A stretch of DNA of 64,000 nt from Chloroflexota bacterium. GTDB lineage: Bacteria > Chloroflexota > Anaerolineae > Anaerolineales > VGOW01. Position 1 is the stretch's first letter. Every line of letters starts with the position of its first letter. Of the stretch, positions 18,468 through 30,778 are shown piece after piece. The DNA is taken from NCBI GenBank assembly GCA_016213135.1, contig JACRBQ010000035.1, forward strand, positions 85,722 through 149,721. The letters run 5' to 3'. The notes beneath the pieces were generated by a model that saw only the letters and a program-made list of their open reading frames with translations, searched no databases and had not been told where the DNA came from. The position numbers and the translations under genes were made by a program.

Positions 18468-19547
18468 ATGTTTCCTCTTTACGCCCTCATCATGGCCGGC
18501 GGCTCCGGCACACGTTTGTGGCCGCTCTCGCGCCAAAACCGGCCCAAGCAAATGCTCCGGTTGATCGGCGAGCGCAGCATGTTCCAGCTTGCGGTGGATC
18601 GACTGCTGCCCGTGTTGCCGCCCGAGCGGATTGTGGTGGTGACCACCGCCGACCTATTGGATGGACTGGCGGCGCAGATGCCGGAACTGCCTCGCTGCAA
18701 CTTTCTGTTGGAACCGGAGGGGCGCGGCACTGCGCCGGTGATCGGGTTGGGGGCGCTGTATGTGCGGCACCTGGCCGAGGGCGAGGCCACCGTGGCCTGC
18801 CTCACGGCAGACCACTTCATCAAAGACGCGGCCACGTTCCGACGCGTGTTGCTGGCGGCGGCCCAGGTGGCCGAGCGGGGGCAGATCGTCACGTTGGGCA
18901 TTCGGCCCTCGTTTGCCTCCATCGGTTTTGGCTACATCGAGCGCGGCGCGGCGCTGGCTCCGGAGGGCGGGTTCGAGGTGCACTCCGTCAAAGCCTTCCG
19001 CGAAAAGCCGGACGCCGACACGGCGGCGGCGTTTGTGGCGGACGGGGCGCACTCGTGGAATTCCGGCATGTTCATTTGGACAACGGCGCGGGTGGAAAGC
19101 GAGTTCGCCCGCCAACTGCCCGATACGATGGCCAAGCTGCGCGCCATTGCCGGCGCGTTCGGCGCACCGGCCTTTGCCGCCACGATGGCGCAAACGTGGC
19201 CCACGGTGGAGAGGCAAACGATTGATTACGGGATCATGGAAGGCGCAGCCGATGTGGCCGTGATTCCGGTGGATGTAGGATGGAGCGACGTGGGCAGTTG
19301 GGCGTCGCTGTTGGATATACTGGAACCTGACGAGGCGGGAAACGTGATCCTGAGCGGCAACCACCTCACTGTGGACACTTCCGGCACGCTCGTCAGCTCC
19401 GGCAAATTGGTGGCAACCATCGGCCTGCGAGACATGGTGATTGTGGACACGGAAGACGCGCTGCTCGTGTGCCCGCGGGCTCGCTCGCAGGATGTGAAGC
19501 GGATTGTGGAACAGCTTCAGCAGCAGAAGCGCGGACAATACTTATAG
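18468..19547 (+). CDS. manC: Mannose-1-phosphate guanylyltransferase
   Basis: MFPLYALIMAGGSGTRLWPLSRQNRPKQMLRL, WNSGMFIW, TIDYGIMEGAADVAVIPVDVGWSDVGSW. Confidence 0.94.
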   Translation: MFPLYALIMAGGSGTRLWPLSRQNRPKQMLRLIGERSMFQLAVDRLLPVLPPERIVVVTTADLLDGLAAQMPELPRCNFLLEPEGRGTAPVIGLGALYVRHLAEGEATVACLTADHFIKDAATFRRVLLAAAQVAERGQIVTLGIRPSFASIGFGYIERGAALAPEGGFEVHSVKAFREKPDADTAAAFVADGAHSWNSGMFIWTTARVESEFARQLPDTMAKLRAIAGAFGAPAFAATMAQTWPTVERQTIDYGIMEGAADVAVIPVDVGWSDVGSWASLLDILEPDEAGNVILSGNHLTVDTSGTLVSSGKLVATIGLRDMVIVDTEDALLVCPRARSQDVKRIVEQLQQQKRGQYL

Positions 19548-19560
19548 GTACCCTTTGATT

Positions 19561-21900
19561 ATGGAAGCTTATTGTTTCAAGTGCAAAACCAAACGAGAAA
19601 TTCAATCCCCGGTGGCGGGGTTCAATGCTAAGGGCAGCCCGGTGACCACGGGCGTGTGCGCCGTGTGCGGCACAAAAATGTACCGCATGGGAAGGACCCC
19701 GGCGCATGAGGGGCTGGAAAAGCCCGCAGTGATCTCCAGCAAGGAGCGCAAAGCGGCGAAGGTCGTCAAGCGCTCGGGCAAATTGGTCATCGTCGAATCA
19801 CCGGCCAAAGCCAAAACCATTCAGCGGTTTTTGGGCAAGGGCTATCAGGTCAAGGCCTCGGTGGGCCACATCCGCGATCTGTTGCGCTCGACTCTTTCGG
19901 TGGATGTGGATAATGATTTTGCGCCGAAGTATCGCGTGCCCAATGAAAAGCGGGTCGTGGTCAAAGAACTCAAAGCGCTGGCCGCCTCGGCAGCCGAAGT
20001 GTATCTGGCCACCGACCCCGACCGCGAGGGCGAGGCCATTTCGTGGCATCTGATGGAAGCCGCCGAGATTGACCCCGCCATTGCCCGGCGCGTGGTATTC
20101 CACGAGATCACCCAAACCGCAGTGGCCGAGGCCTTTGCCCACGCGCGCGAAATCGACATGCGGCTGGTGAATGCCCAGCAGGCGCGTCGCATTCTTGATC
20201 GGCTGGTGGGCTATTCGCTCTCGCCGTTGCTGTGGGCCAAAGTGCGCGGCCGCCTTTCGGCGGGGCGCGTGCAGAGCGTGGCTGTGCGGCTAATTGTGGA
20301 TCGCGAGCGCGAGATTGACGCCTTTGTGCCGCGCGAGTATTGGACCATCGGGGCGCAGTTGATCAAAGCCACCGAGCACGCCAAAAAGCAGGAGTTTGCC
20401 GCCCGGCTGCTGAAGGTGAACGACAAAGAGGTAGGGCTGGACAAAGAGCTGCCCCTGACCTCCGAGGCCGAGGTGCAACCGCTGCTGGCCGATCTGGAAG
20501 GGGCGCAATGGGCGGTGGGCAAGGTGAAGCGGGGCGAACGGCGACGCAGCCCGTTGCCCCCGTTCACCACGAGCACCATGCAGCAAGAGGCCTCCAAACG
20601 ACTCGGCTTCACCGCGAGCCGCACGATGGCGATTGCCCAGCAGTTGTACGAGGGGTTGGATATCGGCAATGGCGGGGCGGTGGGCTTAATCACTTATATG
20701 CGCACCGATAGCACCCATGTGGCCGAGGTGGCGCAGGCCGAGGCGCGCGAATACGTCACCGGCAAGTACGGCGCGGAGTTTCTGCCGCCCGCGCCGCCGG
20801 TGTACAAAACCAAATCCAAGGGCGCGCAGGAAGCGCACGAGGCCATCCGGCCCACCTCGGTGATGCGCGAACCGAAGGCCATCGAGCAGTATCTCGATCG
20901 CAACCAGAACAGGCTCTATCAGTTGATCTGGCGGCGGTTTGTGGCCAGCCAGATGGCGGCGGCAATTTTCGACACGGTGTCGGTGGATATCGAAGCCCGG
21001 CACGCGCAAACGTATTTATTCCGGGCCGCAGGGTCGGTGGTGAAGTTCGCCGGGTTCATGGCGGTATACGACGAAACCGGCGACGACGACGAGGCCGCCG
21101 CCGAGGAAGAGGGCCGCGTGCCGCTGTTGGCCGATGGCGACGCGCTGCGGCTGCTGCGGCTGATGCCCGAACAGCATTTCACCCAGCCGCCGCCACGCTA
21201 CACCGAGGCCACGCTAGTGAAGGCGCTGGAGGAGGATGGGATTGGCCGGCCATCGACCTATGCGCCCACCATCAGCACTATTCAACAACGCGGTTACGTA
21301 GTCCGCGAGAACAAGCAATTAGCCCCGACTGATATTGGATTGGTGGTCAACGATTTGCTCGTGGATCACTTTCCGGAGATTGTTGATCTGGGGTTCACGG
21401 CGCTTATGGAAGAGGAGCTGGACGAGATTGCTGAGGGCGAACGCGAATGGGTGCCGGTGCTGCGCGAGTTCTACGGTCCGTTTGCCGAGCAAATCAAGGC
21501 GGCCGAGGCCGATATGCCGCAGGTGAACACCGGGCCGGAACCGGTGGGCCGCGACTGCCCCCGTGACGGCAAGGCGCTCATCATCCGCTACGGGCGGTAC
21601 GGCAAGTTTATCGGCTGCTCGGGTTTTCCCGAATGCCGCCACGTGGAACCATGGCTGGAAAAGATTGGCGTGCTGTGTCCCAAGGATGGCGGCGAACTCA
21701 TCGAGCGCAAGACGCGCAAGAACCGCATGTTCTACGGCTGCGCCAATTATCCCAATTGCGATTGGACTTCGTGGAAGAAACCGCTCAAGCAACCCTGCCC
21801 GCACTGCGGCGGGCTGCTGGTGGCGGCGAACAAAAACCACGCCGTGTGCACCGTGTGCGAAAAGGTCACCCAGTTGGATGCGTTGGCGGTGGAGGCGTAG
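19561..21900 (+). CDS. topA: DNA topoisomerase I with an additional N-terminal zinc-binding (DUF5679-like) domain
   Basis: MEAYCFKCKTKREI...CAVCGTKMYRMGR, then KLVIVESPAKAKTIQRFLG, TYMRTDSTHVAEVA, and C-terminal Zn ribbons. Confidence 0.97.
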   Translation: MEAYCFKCKTKREIQSPVAGFNAKGSPVTTGVCAVCGTKMYRMGRTPAHEGLEKPAVISSKERKAAKVVKRSGKLVIVESPAKAKTIQRFLGKGYQVKASVGHIRDLLRSTLSVDVDNDFAPKYRVPNEKRVVVKELKALAASAAEVYLATDPDREGEAISWHLMEAAEIDPAIARRVVFHEITQTAVAEAFAHAREIDMRLVNAQQARRILDRLVGYSLSPLLWAKVRGRLSAGRVQSVAVRLIVDREREIDAFVPREYWTIGAQLIKATEHAKKQEFAARLLKVNDKEVGLDKELPLTSEAEVQPLLADLEGAQWAVGKVKRGERRRSPLPPFTTSTMQQEASKRLGFTASRTMAIAQQLYEGLDIGNGGAVGLITYMRTDSTHVAEVAQAEAREYVTGKYGAEFLPPAPPVYKTKSKGAQEAHEAIRPTSVMREPKAIEQYLDRNQNRLYQLIWRRFVASQMAAAIFDTVSVDIEARHAQTYLFRAAGSVVKFAGFMAVYDETGDDDEAAAEEEGRVPLLADGDALRLLRLMPEQHFTQPPPRYTEATLVKALEEDGIGRPSTYAPTISTIQQRGYVVRENKQLAPTDIGLVVNDLLVDHFPEIVDLGFTALMEEELDEIAEGEREWVPVLREFYGPFAEQIKAAEADMPQVNTGPEPVGRDCPRDGKALIIRYGRYGKFIGCSGFPECRHVEPWLEKIGVLCPKDGGELIERKTRKNRMFYGCANYPNCDWTSWKKPLKQPCPHCGGLLVAANKNHAVCTVCEKVTQLDALAVEA

Positions 21901-22071
21901 GCAGCAGGACACCAGGTACAAGTTGGGGCGCACTTGGTGTTTTTTTTCACGGTGGACGGAGCCGTGGCACGCCATTTGCAACTTTACCGAAAATGTGCCA
22001 TATTACTGGCCCGTAAGCCCGTTCCATATGGAGCAGGGGTCTTGATGGTGTGATACCGGGAGATTCTGACT

Positions 22072-23115
22072 ATGAAACCACTCGTCGACACGAAAACTCT
22101 GGCTATAGGCGCGGTTGCCTTGGTGATAGGGCTGTTGATCGGCTGGATGGTATTGGGCTGGGTCGTCGCGCCGGTGCAGTATATCAACGCCGGGCCGGCG
22201 AACCTGAGCGATCTTTTCAAAGTGCAGTACGTGCAGTTGGTCGCCGACTCGTTTGCGCTGTCGGGCAACCTGGATTTGCCAAGGGCGCAGGAACGCATGA
22301 GCTACTTGTGCGACGGCGTTGATACGGCCCTGCAACAGGCGCTGGCCAACACCTCCGGCATAGATAACATCCGGGTGGCAACTCTGACCTCGGCGCTCAA
22401 ATCCACCGGGGAAGCGGTGCCTGCGGCGGCGGATTGCCCCAAGAGCAGCAGCACGGGCGGCAATTCGTGGACCGGGTTGCTGCTGCCGGTGTGCGGCGCG
22501 CTGGTGGTGGTAGCGCTGTTGGTCGGGGGCGGCTTGTACTTCTGGCAGAACCGCAACCTGGGGCCGCGCCCCAAGACCGCTCGCGCTTCTTCAACGGCAA
22601 CAGGCTCCACTGCGCCGTTCCTAACGCCGGTGGATGCCGGCGGGGATCAAGCGGCCCAGCCGCAGGCGGCAGCATACACGGCCGGCGAAGAGCCGGTGAG
22701 CAAGTTCAAGACCACGTATATGCTGGGCAATGATCTGTTTGACGAGTCCTTTAGCATTGACGATCAGCAGGGAGACTTCCTCGGCGAGTGCGGCGTGGGC
22801 ATCAGTGAAACGGTGGGCGTAGGCGATCCCAAAAAGGTGACCGCCTTCGAGGTGTGGCTGTTCGACAAGAATGACATCCGCACGGTGACCAACGTGTTGA
22901 TGAGTGACCACGCCTTCCGCGACGAGGGGCTGAAGAGCCGCCTGGCAGCCAAGGGCGAGCCGGTGCTGGCCAAATCCGGCGAGATGGTGCGGATGGAGAC
23001 GGCCACCCTGAAAGTGGAGGCGCGGCTGGTGGATATGCAGTATGGCAGCGGAGTATTGCCGCCCAATTCCTTCTTCCAGCAGTTGACGATCGAAATCTCG
23101 GCGTGGAAGAAGTAG
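22072..23115 (+). CDS. Uncharacterised membrane protein with two TM segments
   Basis: TM at residues about 10-32 and 145-165; soluble C-terminal domain; no family recognised. Confidence 0.6.
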   Translation: MKPLVDTKTLAIGAVALVIGLLIGWMVLGWVVAPVQYINAGPANLSDLFKVQYVQLVADSFALSGNLDLPRAQERMSYLCDGVDTALQQALANTSGIDNIRVATLTSALKSTGEAVPAAADCPKSSSTGGNSWTGLLLPVCGALVVVALLVGGGLYFWQNRNLGPRPKTARASSTATGSTAPFLTPVDAGGDQAAQPQAAAYTAGEEPVSKFKTTYMLGNDLFDESFSIDDQQGDFLGECGVGISETVGVGDPKKVTAFEVWLFDKNDIRTVTNVLMSDHAFRDEGLKSRLAAKGEPVLAKSGEMVRMETATLKVEARLVDMQYGSGVLPPNSFFQQLTIEISAWKK

Positions 23116-23150
23116 AGGTCGAAAGACGAAGACAAAAGGCAGAAAAAGAA

Positions 23151-23176
23151 AACCCGGCCAACAGGCCGGGTTTTGG
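23151..23176. terminator. Bidirectional intrinsic terminator
   Basis: AACCCGGCC-AACA-GGCCGGGTTTT between convergent genes; A-run on one side, T-run on the other. Confidence 0.85.
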
Positions 23177-23197
23177 TTTAACGAGAAGAGGGCGACT

Positions 23198-23659
23198 CTA
23201 TTCGATCCTGATCACTTTGAACTGCAATTCCCCCGCCGGGGTGCCGGCCCGGGCAATGTCGCCCACGCGCCGCCCCAACAGCGCCCGGCCAATGGGCGAT
23301 TCGTTGGAGATTTTGCCTTCGCGGGGGCTGGCTTCTTTGGCGCCCACGAGAATAAATGTTTCCGGGTCTTCCCCTTCTTCTTGCACGGTGACGCGGTTGC
23401 CCATCTGCACCATGTCGCCGCCGTGGCTCTCCCGGATGATGATGGCCCGGCGCAGGGTTTCTTCCAGTTCCAGAATTTTGCCTTCCAGAAACGCCTGATC
23501 TTCTTTGGCAGCGTGATAGTCGGCGTTCTCGGAAAGGTCGCCCATTTGGATCGCGTCTCGCAGCCGCTGCGCCAGGGCGGGGCGCTTCACGCCGACCAGT
23601 TCTTCCAGTTCGGCTTTGAGCCTGGTTTTTCCTTCGGAGGTGAGATAAGTTTCAGTCAT
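23198..23659 (-). CDS. greA: Transcription elongation factor GreA
   Basis: YLTSEGKTRLKAELEEL, DLSENADYHAAKEDQAFLEGKI, ISNESPIGRALLGRRVGD. ATG 23659. Confidence 0.96.
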   Translation of the reverse strand: MTETYLTSEGKTRLKAELEELVGVKRPALAQRLRDAIQMGDLSENADYHAAKEDQAFLEGKILELEETLRRAIIIRESHGGDMVQMGNRVTVQEEGEDPETFILVGAKEASPREGKISNESPIGRALLGRRVGDIARAGTPAGELQFKVIRIE

Positions 23660-23739
23660 GAAAGGCAATCCTGAGCAGTGCAATTGCTCGCTATTATACC
23701 GGAGTTCGAAGCCGGTGTTTGGAATGCGGTGGTGACGCG

Positions 23740-24891
23740 CTATGGTCGGGCGTAGGGGTCGAACAATTTGGCGTGTTCGTCGAGGGCGTAACGGTCGGTC
23801 ATGCCGGCAATGTAGTCGCACACGGCGCGGTGGAGGCCCACCTCGTCGATACGTTCGTGGGCCGAGGGGGGCAATTGCGCCGGTTCGGCCACATAAGCCT
23901 GGAACAGTGCGGTAAGGAAATTTTCGGCTTTGGTGGCCATGCGCACCACCCGATAGTGGCGGTACATGTTGTTGAACAAAATGGATTTGAGTTCGCGGTT
24001 CTTCGCCGTCAACTCCGGCGACCAGCCGATGACGTTGTGAGCCAGCTTCTGCAAGTCGAGCGCCGATTGCGCGCCGCTGGAGTCAATGCGGGCGGAAGCG
24101 GCCGCCACCAGATCGGCCACTTCGAGGCCGATGAGCCGCCGGATGAGGCGGTGCCGGGTGAGGTCGTCGAGGGGGCCGCCCGTCCACCCCACACTGGCTT
24201 TGGTGGCCTCCCACAGCCCGGTGCCGTCGAGCAGCTCGGCGGTGATCAGGCCGGAGCGCAGGCCGTCGTCGAGATCGTGGGCGGTGTAGGCCAACTCGTC
24301 GGCGGCGTTGGTAATCTGCGCCTCGAGGTGCCCGCGCAGGTCAGGCTCATAGCTGGAGGCGTCGGCGGTGTCGTATTCCGTCTCGTGCTTGACAATCCCC
24401 TCGCGGGTTTCCCACGTGAGATTGAGGCCGGGGAAGTTGGGGTAACGATGTTCAAGTTTGGTGACGATGCGCAGGCTTTGTTTGTTGTGGTCAAAGCCGT
24501 TGTGTTCGGCCATGAGTTTGTTGAGCGCCACCTCGCCGGAGTGGCCAAAGGGCGGGTGGCCGAGGTCGTGGGCCAGGCAGATCGCTTCCACGAGGTCTTC
24601 GTTGGCGCCCAGCGACCGCGCCACGCTGCGACCAATCTGAGCCACCTCCAGCGTGTGGGTCAGCCGCGTGCGGTAGTAGTCGCCTTCGTAGTTGACGAAG
24701 ACCTGGGTCTTGTACTCAAGCCGCCGGAAGGCCGTGGTGTGCAGAACGCGGTCGCGATCGCGCTGAAAGGCGGTGCGGTCGCGCGGCTCATCCTCGGGGT
24801 ATGCGCGGCCCTTCGAGTGTCGGGCACGCAAACCGTACGGGGCCACGGTGACGGCTTCGTGTTCTTCGAGTTGCCGGCGGGTGATGATCAT
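23740..24891 (-). CDS. dgt: Deoxyguanosinetriphosphate triphosphohydrolase-like protein
   Basis: DEPRDRTAFQRDRDRVLHTTAFRRLEYKTQVF, LTHTLEVAQIGRS, CLAHDLGHPPFGHSGE. Confidence 0.93.
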   Translation of the reverse strand: MIITRRQLEEHEAVTVAPYGLRARHSKGRAYPEDEPRDRTAFQRDRDRVLHTTAFRRLEYKTQVFVNYEGDYYRTRLTHTLEVAQIGRSVARSLGANEDLVEAICLAHDLGHPPFGHSGEVALNKLMAEHNGFDHNKQSLRIVTKLEHRYPNFPGLNLTWETREGIVKHETEYDTADASSYEPDLRGHLEAQITNAADELAYTAHDLDDGLRSGLITAELLDGTGLWEATKASVGWTGGPLDDLTRHRLIRRLIGLEVADLVAAASARIDSSGAQSALDLQKLAHNVIGWSPELTAKNRELKSILFNNMYRHYRVVRMATKAENFLTALFQAYVAEPAQLPPSAHERIDEVGLHRAVCDYIAGMTDRYALDEHAKLFDPYARP

Positions 24892-25083
24892 CGAGCGAAA
24901 GTATAGCATTGCTCGTCGCAACGGGCCAAGGGCCGCGTTTTGATTGTGAACTGCTGGACAATTAAGATGTTCTCGGTTATTATTGCCGCGCTGTCCCCCG
25001 GAAATCTCTTTCAGTTCCGGTGGGGTTGCGCGTCAGCATCCCCTTTGATACACTTCAATTAAACTTTGCCTATCGGAGGCTCG

Positions 25084-26739
25084 ATGACAGATCTCGTTCA
25101 ACAAATCGCGGCTGATTTACGCAAGCAAATCGAAGCTTATGCGCCGGCGCTTGAGGCCAAAGACGTGGGCACGGTGCTGGAGGCGGGCGATGGCATCGCC
25201 CGTGTTTCGGGGCTGGCCGGTGTGCAAGCCTCGGAATTGGTGCAATTCGAAAACGGTTCCTACGGCATTGCCTTCAATCTTGAATCGGATAACGCAGCCG
25301 TGATTGTGGTGGGCGATTACGCCTCCATCGCCGAAGGCTCGACGGTGCGCGGCACGGGGCTGGTGGCCTCGGTGCCTGCCGGCGAGGCCCTGGTGGGGCG
25401 CGTGGTCAACGCCCTGGGCCAGCCCATTGATGGCAAGGGGCCGGTGAACGCCACGGGCCGCCGGCCGGTGGAACGCATTGCCGCCGGTGTGGTGTACCGG
25501 CAGGATGTAGATACGCCGTTGCAGACCGGCATCAAATCCATCGACTCGATGATCCCGATTGGTCGCGGCCAGCGCGAATTGATCATTGGCGACCGCCAAA
25601 CCGGCAAGACGGCCATTGCCATCGACACCATCATCAACCAAAAAGGCAAAGACTGCCTGTGCATTTACGTAGCCATCGGGCAAAAGAAGGCCGCCGTGGC
25701 CCGCATTGTGGCCACGCTGGAGAAGTTCGGCGCGATGGATTACACCACCGTGGTGGTGGCCTCGGCGGAGGACCCGGCGGCCATGCAGTACATCGCCCCG
25801 TTTGCCGGGGTGGCCATGGGCGAGGAGTTCATGGAGAATGGGCGCGACGTGTTGATCGTGTACGACGATCTGTCCAAGCACGCATGGGCTTATCGCCAGG
25901 TTTCACTGCTCATCCGCCGCCCTCCGGGCCGCGAGGCCTACCCGGGCGACGTGTTCTACCTCCACTCGCGCTTGCTGGAACGCGCGGTGCGGTTGGCCAA
26001 CGTGTACGTCATCGTCCGGAAGGGCGCCCAAGCTGCAAGGGAAAACGCGGTGGATAGCAAAGTCTATGGCGGCCCGCTTTCCAGGCACGATGTGGACGGG
26101 GCGCTGAAGGCCATGCCCAACGCCGCCGATCTTGAGATCAAAAAGCTCCCCACTTCGGGCGGCTCGCTGACGGCGCTGCCCATCATCGAAACGCTGCTGG
26201 GCGACGTGTCGGCGTACATCCCGACGAACGTCATTTCCATCACCGACGGCCAGATTTATCTGGAGAACGATTTGTTCAACGCCGGCATTCGCCCGGCGCT
26301 CAACGTGGGCATCTCGGTGTCGCGCGTGGGCGGTGATGCGCAGACCAAAGCCATGAAACAAGTGGCCGGCAAACTCAAGCTGGAGATGGCGCAGTTCCGC
26401 GAGCTGGCGGCGTTTGCCCTGTTTGGCTCCGATCTCGACAAGACCACCCAGCGGCAGTTGGAGCGCGGCCAGCGTTTGCAGGAACTCCTCAAGCAGACGC
26501 AATACCAGCCCATGTCCACCGAACAGGAAGTGGCGATCATCTTCGCCGTGACCAACGGCTACGCCGACAAAGTGGCGGTGGATAAGATGAAGCAGTGGGA
26601 ACCGGCCGTGCTTCGCTATCTGGAAACCGCGTACGGCAATGTGCTGAAGGACATTGCCGACAAGAAGCAGATCAGCGCCGACACCCAAAAAGCGCTGGGC
26701 GAAGCCATCGCTTCGTTCAACCTGACCTGGCAGGGGTAG
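25084..26739 (+). CDS. atpA: ATP synthase F1 alpha subunit
   Basis: [60 protein letters not shown]. Confidence 0.97.
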   Translation: MTDLVQQIAADLRKQIEAYAPALEAKDVGTVLEAGDGIARVSGLAGVQASELVQFENGSYGIAFNLESDNAAVIVVGDYASIAEGSTVRGTGLVASVPAGEALVGRVVNALGQPIDGKGPVNATGRRPVERIAAGVVYRQDVDTPLQTGIKSIDSMIPIGRGQRELIIGDRQTGKTAIAIDTIINQKGKDCLCIYVAIGQKKAAVARIVATLEKFGAMDYTTVVVASAEDPAAMQYIAPFAGVAMGEEFMENGRDVLIVYDDLSKHAWAYRQVSLLIRRPPGREAYPGDVFYLHSRLLERAVRLANVYVIVRKGAQAARENAVDSKVYGGPLSRHDVDGALKAMPNAADLEIKKLPTSGGSLTALPIIETLLGDVSAYIPTNVISITDGQIYLENDLFNAGIRPALNVGISVSRVGGDAQTKAMKQVAGKLKLEMAQFRELAAFALFGSDLDKTTQRQLERGQRLQELLKQTQYQPMSTEQEVAIIFAVTNGYADKVAVDKMKQWEPAVLRYLETAYGNVLKDIADKKQISADTQKALGEAIASFNLTWQG

Positions 26740-26742
26740 CCC

Positions 26743-27654
26743 ATGGCCTCCGCGCGCGAGATGCGGCTCCGGATACGGAGCGTCAAAAACATTTCCCAGG
26801 TCACCCGGGCGCTGGAAGCGGTGAGCGCCTCCAAGGCCCGCCGCGCGCAGCAAGCCGTGTTGGCTACACGGGCTTACGCCGGCAAGGCCTACGAAATTCT
26901 GATTGACCTTTCCAACCAGCCCGGCAGCCTGGCGATCTTGCACCCGTTGCTCACGGCGCGCCCGGAAGTGAAGGCCGTCGAGATCATCATGATCACCGGC
27001 GACCGGGGCCTGGCCGGAGCATACAACTCCAACATTGTTCGCGTGGCGTACAACTTCGCCCGCGAGCAAAAAGCGGCAGTGCAGTACATTACCGTGGGCC
27101 GCAAAGGCCGCGACATGATCTTCCGCCGCCGCGGAAAAATTGTGGCCGAGTTCACCGGCCTGCCGCCCGCGCCCAGCGCGTTGGATATTGCCCCCATTGC
27201 CCGCACGGCGATGGATGATTTTCTCAAGGGCGCGGTGGACGAGGTATATATTGCCTACACCGACTTTGTGAACACTGCGCGGCAGGCGCCGACGATGAAG
27301 CGGCTGCTGCCGCTCACACCGTCCACCGCCAGCAGCGGCGGGTTGTCGGATCGGCTCGACGGGCACGTGGCCCCCCCCAAGGTGCCGTTCATTTACGAGC
27401 CTAACGCCGAGCAATTGCTCAATGTCATCCTGCCGCGCTTTACGCAGTTGCAAGTGCTGCAAGCCGTGCTGGAATCGCTGGCCTCGGAGCACAGCGCCCG
27501 CATGGTGGCCATGCGCAACGCTACCGACAACGCCGAAGAATTGGTGGGCAATCTGCAATTGGATTACAACAAGGCGCGCCAGTTGGCTATTACCAGCGAC
27601 TTGTTGGATATTGCCGGCGGCGCGGAAGCGCTCACCAAGTCGATGCAGAAGTAG
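26743..27654 (+). CDS. atpG: ATP synthase F1 gamma subunit
   Basis: EMRLRIRSVKNISQVTRALEAVSASKARRAQ, ITGDRGLAGAYNSN, C-terminal MRNATDNAEELV. Confidence 0.96.
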   Translation: MASAREMRLRIRSVKNISQVTRALEAVSASKARRAQQAVLATRAYAGKAYEILIDLSNQPGSLAILHPLLTARPEVKAVEIIMITGDRGLAGAYNSNIVRVAYNFAREQKAAVQYITVGRKGRDMIFRRRGKIVAEFTGLPPAPSALDIAPIARTAMDDFLKGAVDEVYIAYTDFVNTARQAPTMKRLLPLTPSTASSGGLSDRLDGHVAPPKVPFIYEPNAEQLLNVILPRFTQLQVLQAVLESLASEHSARMVAMRNATDNAEELVGNLQLDYNKARQLAITSDLLDIAGGAEALTKSMQK

Positions 27655-29130
<1,476 letters not shown>

Positions 29131-29203
29131 AAATTCCAAATTACAGACTCCAAACTTCAAAATGTCTATTTGGGAATTTGGGGTTTGAAGTTTGAAGTTT
29201 GGC
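29131..29203. repeat. Intra-operon inverted repeat of CCAAACTTCAAA/TTTGAAGTTTGG words between atpD and atpC
   Basis: Plus strand ..CAGACTCCAAACTTCAAAATG..TTTGAAGTTTGAAGTTTGG.. Confidence 0.85.
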
Positions 29204-29210
29204 TCTCTCT

Positions 29211-29657
29211 ATGCCTATTCGATGTGAAATTGTCACGCAAGAGCGCCTGGTTTACTCCGACATGGTGGATATCGTGGTGGCCCCGGGAGCAGACGGCGTG
29301 CTAGGCATTTTGCCTCACCACACTCCGCTTCTCACCACGCTGCAGTTTGGCGAGTTGGTGGTGCGCAAAGGCGCGGAGGAGCACATCTTCGCCATCGGCG
29401 GCGGGGTGCTCGAAGTGCGCCCCGACAAAGTAACGGTGCTGGCCGATGCCGCCGAGCACGCCGACGAGATCGACCTGGCCCGCGCCGAGGCGGCGCGCAA
29501 CCGGGCTGTCGAATTGCTGGCCGAGGGATTGCCCCCCGGCTCGGACCGCTTTGCGGAAATTGAAAACGCCCTCAAGCGTTCGTCCGTCCGCTTGAAAGTG
29601 GCCGGCAAGAAGCGGCGCACCGGGTTCCCGCCAACTGACGTGTCGGGCAGCCGCTAG
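29211..29657 (+). CDS. atpC: ATP synthase F1 epsilon subunit
   Basis: [52 protein letters not shown]. Confidence 0.93.
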   Translation: MPIRCEIVTQERLVYSDMVDIVVAPGADGVLGILPHHTPLLTTLQFGELVVRKGAEEHIFAIGGGVLEVRPDKVTVLADAAEHADEIDLARAEAARNRAVELLAEGLPPGSDRFAEIENALKRSSVRLKVAGKKRRTGFPPTDVSGSR

Positions 29658-29742
29658 CAGTCTAGCTACGACATCCCGGAGTTTTGCCGGCCGCTGCGGC
29701 AGTCGGCAAACCTTCGGGATGTTTTTTCAGGATTACATTTGC

Positions 29743-30756
29743 ATGGCGTGGTTTTCGAAAGACATCGGCATCGATCTCGGCACGGTCAACGTGCTGTGTT
29801 ACGAAAGCGGCGAGATCGTGCTGCACGAACCCTCCATTGTCGCCATTCAGGTCGACGAGCAGAAAATCGTGGCCGTGGGGCAAGAGGCCAAGGAAATGCA
29901 GGGCCGCACCCCCGAAACCATTGAAGTGCTGCGCCCGATGCGCGACGGCGTCATTGCCGACTACGAAGTCACCGAGCGCATGCTCTATTACTTCATTCAA
30001 AAAATCTGCGGCCCGTTCCGGCTGTTCAAGCCCCGGGTCATGGTGAGCGTGCCCTACGGCGTCACCAGCGTAGAGAGCCGGGCCGTGCATCAGGCCGCCC
30101 TGCAAGCCGGCAGCCGCGAGGCCTTCCTGATCCCCGAACCGCTGGCGGCGGCCATTGGCGCCGGATTGCCCACTTCCACCCCCACGGGCAACATGATCGT
30201 GGACCTCGGCGGCGGAGCCAGTGAGGCGGGGATCATAGCCGTTAACGGTATCGTCGTCGCCAACTCGGTGCGCATCGGCGGCATGAAGCTTGACGACGCC
30301 ATTGTGGCCTACGTCCGCAAGAAATACGGGCTGGTGATTGGCGAGCCTACGGCCGAAGAGGCCAAGATACGCATTGGCGCAGCGGTGCCGATGGAAGAAG
30401 ACCTGACGATGGAAGTGCAGGGGCGCGATCAGGTGACCGGCCTGCCGCGCACGGCCACCCTGACCACCAGCGAACTGGCCGAAGCCATGATCGAGCCGCT
30501 CAACTCCATCATCGGCATGATCAAATCAGTGCTGGAGAAAACACCGCCGGAGCTGGTGTCGGATACGATTGACCGGGGCATGGTGGTGTGCGGCGGCGGC
30601 GCGTTGTTGCGCGGCATCGACAAGCTGCTCACCAAAGAGACCGGCGTGCCGGCCTACGTGGCCGACAATCCGCTGGCCTGTGTGGCCATTGGCTGCGGCA
30701 AGGCGCTTGAGAACTACGAATTGCTCAAGCCCAACCTGCCGCGAATGTACAGCTAA
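29743..30756 (+). CDS. mreB: Rod shape-determining protein MreB/Mbl
   Basis: [71 protein letters not shown]. Confidence 0.95.
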   Translation: MAWFSKDIGIDLGTVNVLCYESGEIVLHEPSIVAIQVDEQKIVAVGQEAKEMQGRTPETIEVLRPMRDGVIADYEVTERMLYYFIQKICGPFRLFKPRVMVSVPYGVTSVESRAVHQAALQAGSREAFLIPEPLAAAIGAGLPTSTPTGNMIVDLGGGASEAGIIAVNGIVVANSVRIGGMKLDDAIVAYVRKKYGLVIGEPTAEEAKIRIGAAVPMEEDLTMEVQGRDQVTGLPRTATLTTSELAEAMIEPLNSIIGMIKSVLEKTPPELVSDTIDRGMVVCGGGALLRGIDKLLTKETGVPAYVADNPLACVAIGCGKALENYELLKPNLPRMYS

Positions 30757-30778
30757 CTCGCCCAAACAAAAGGGCGCC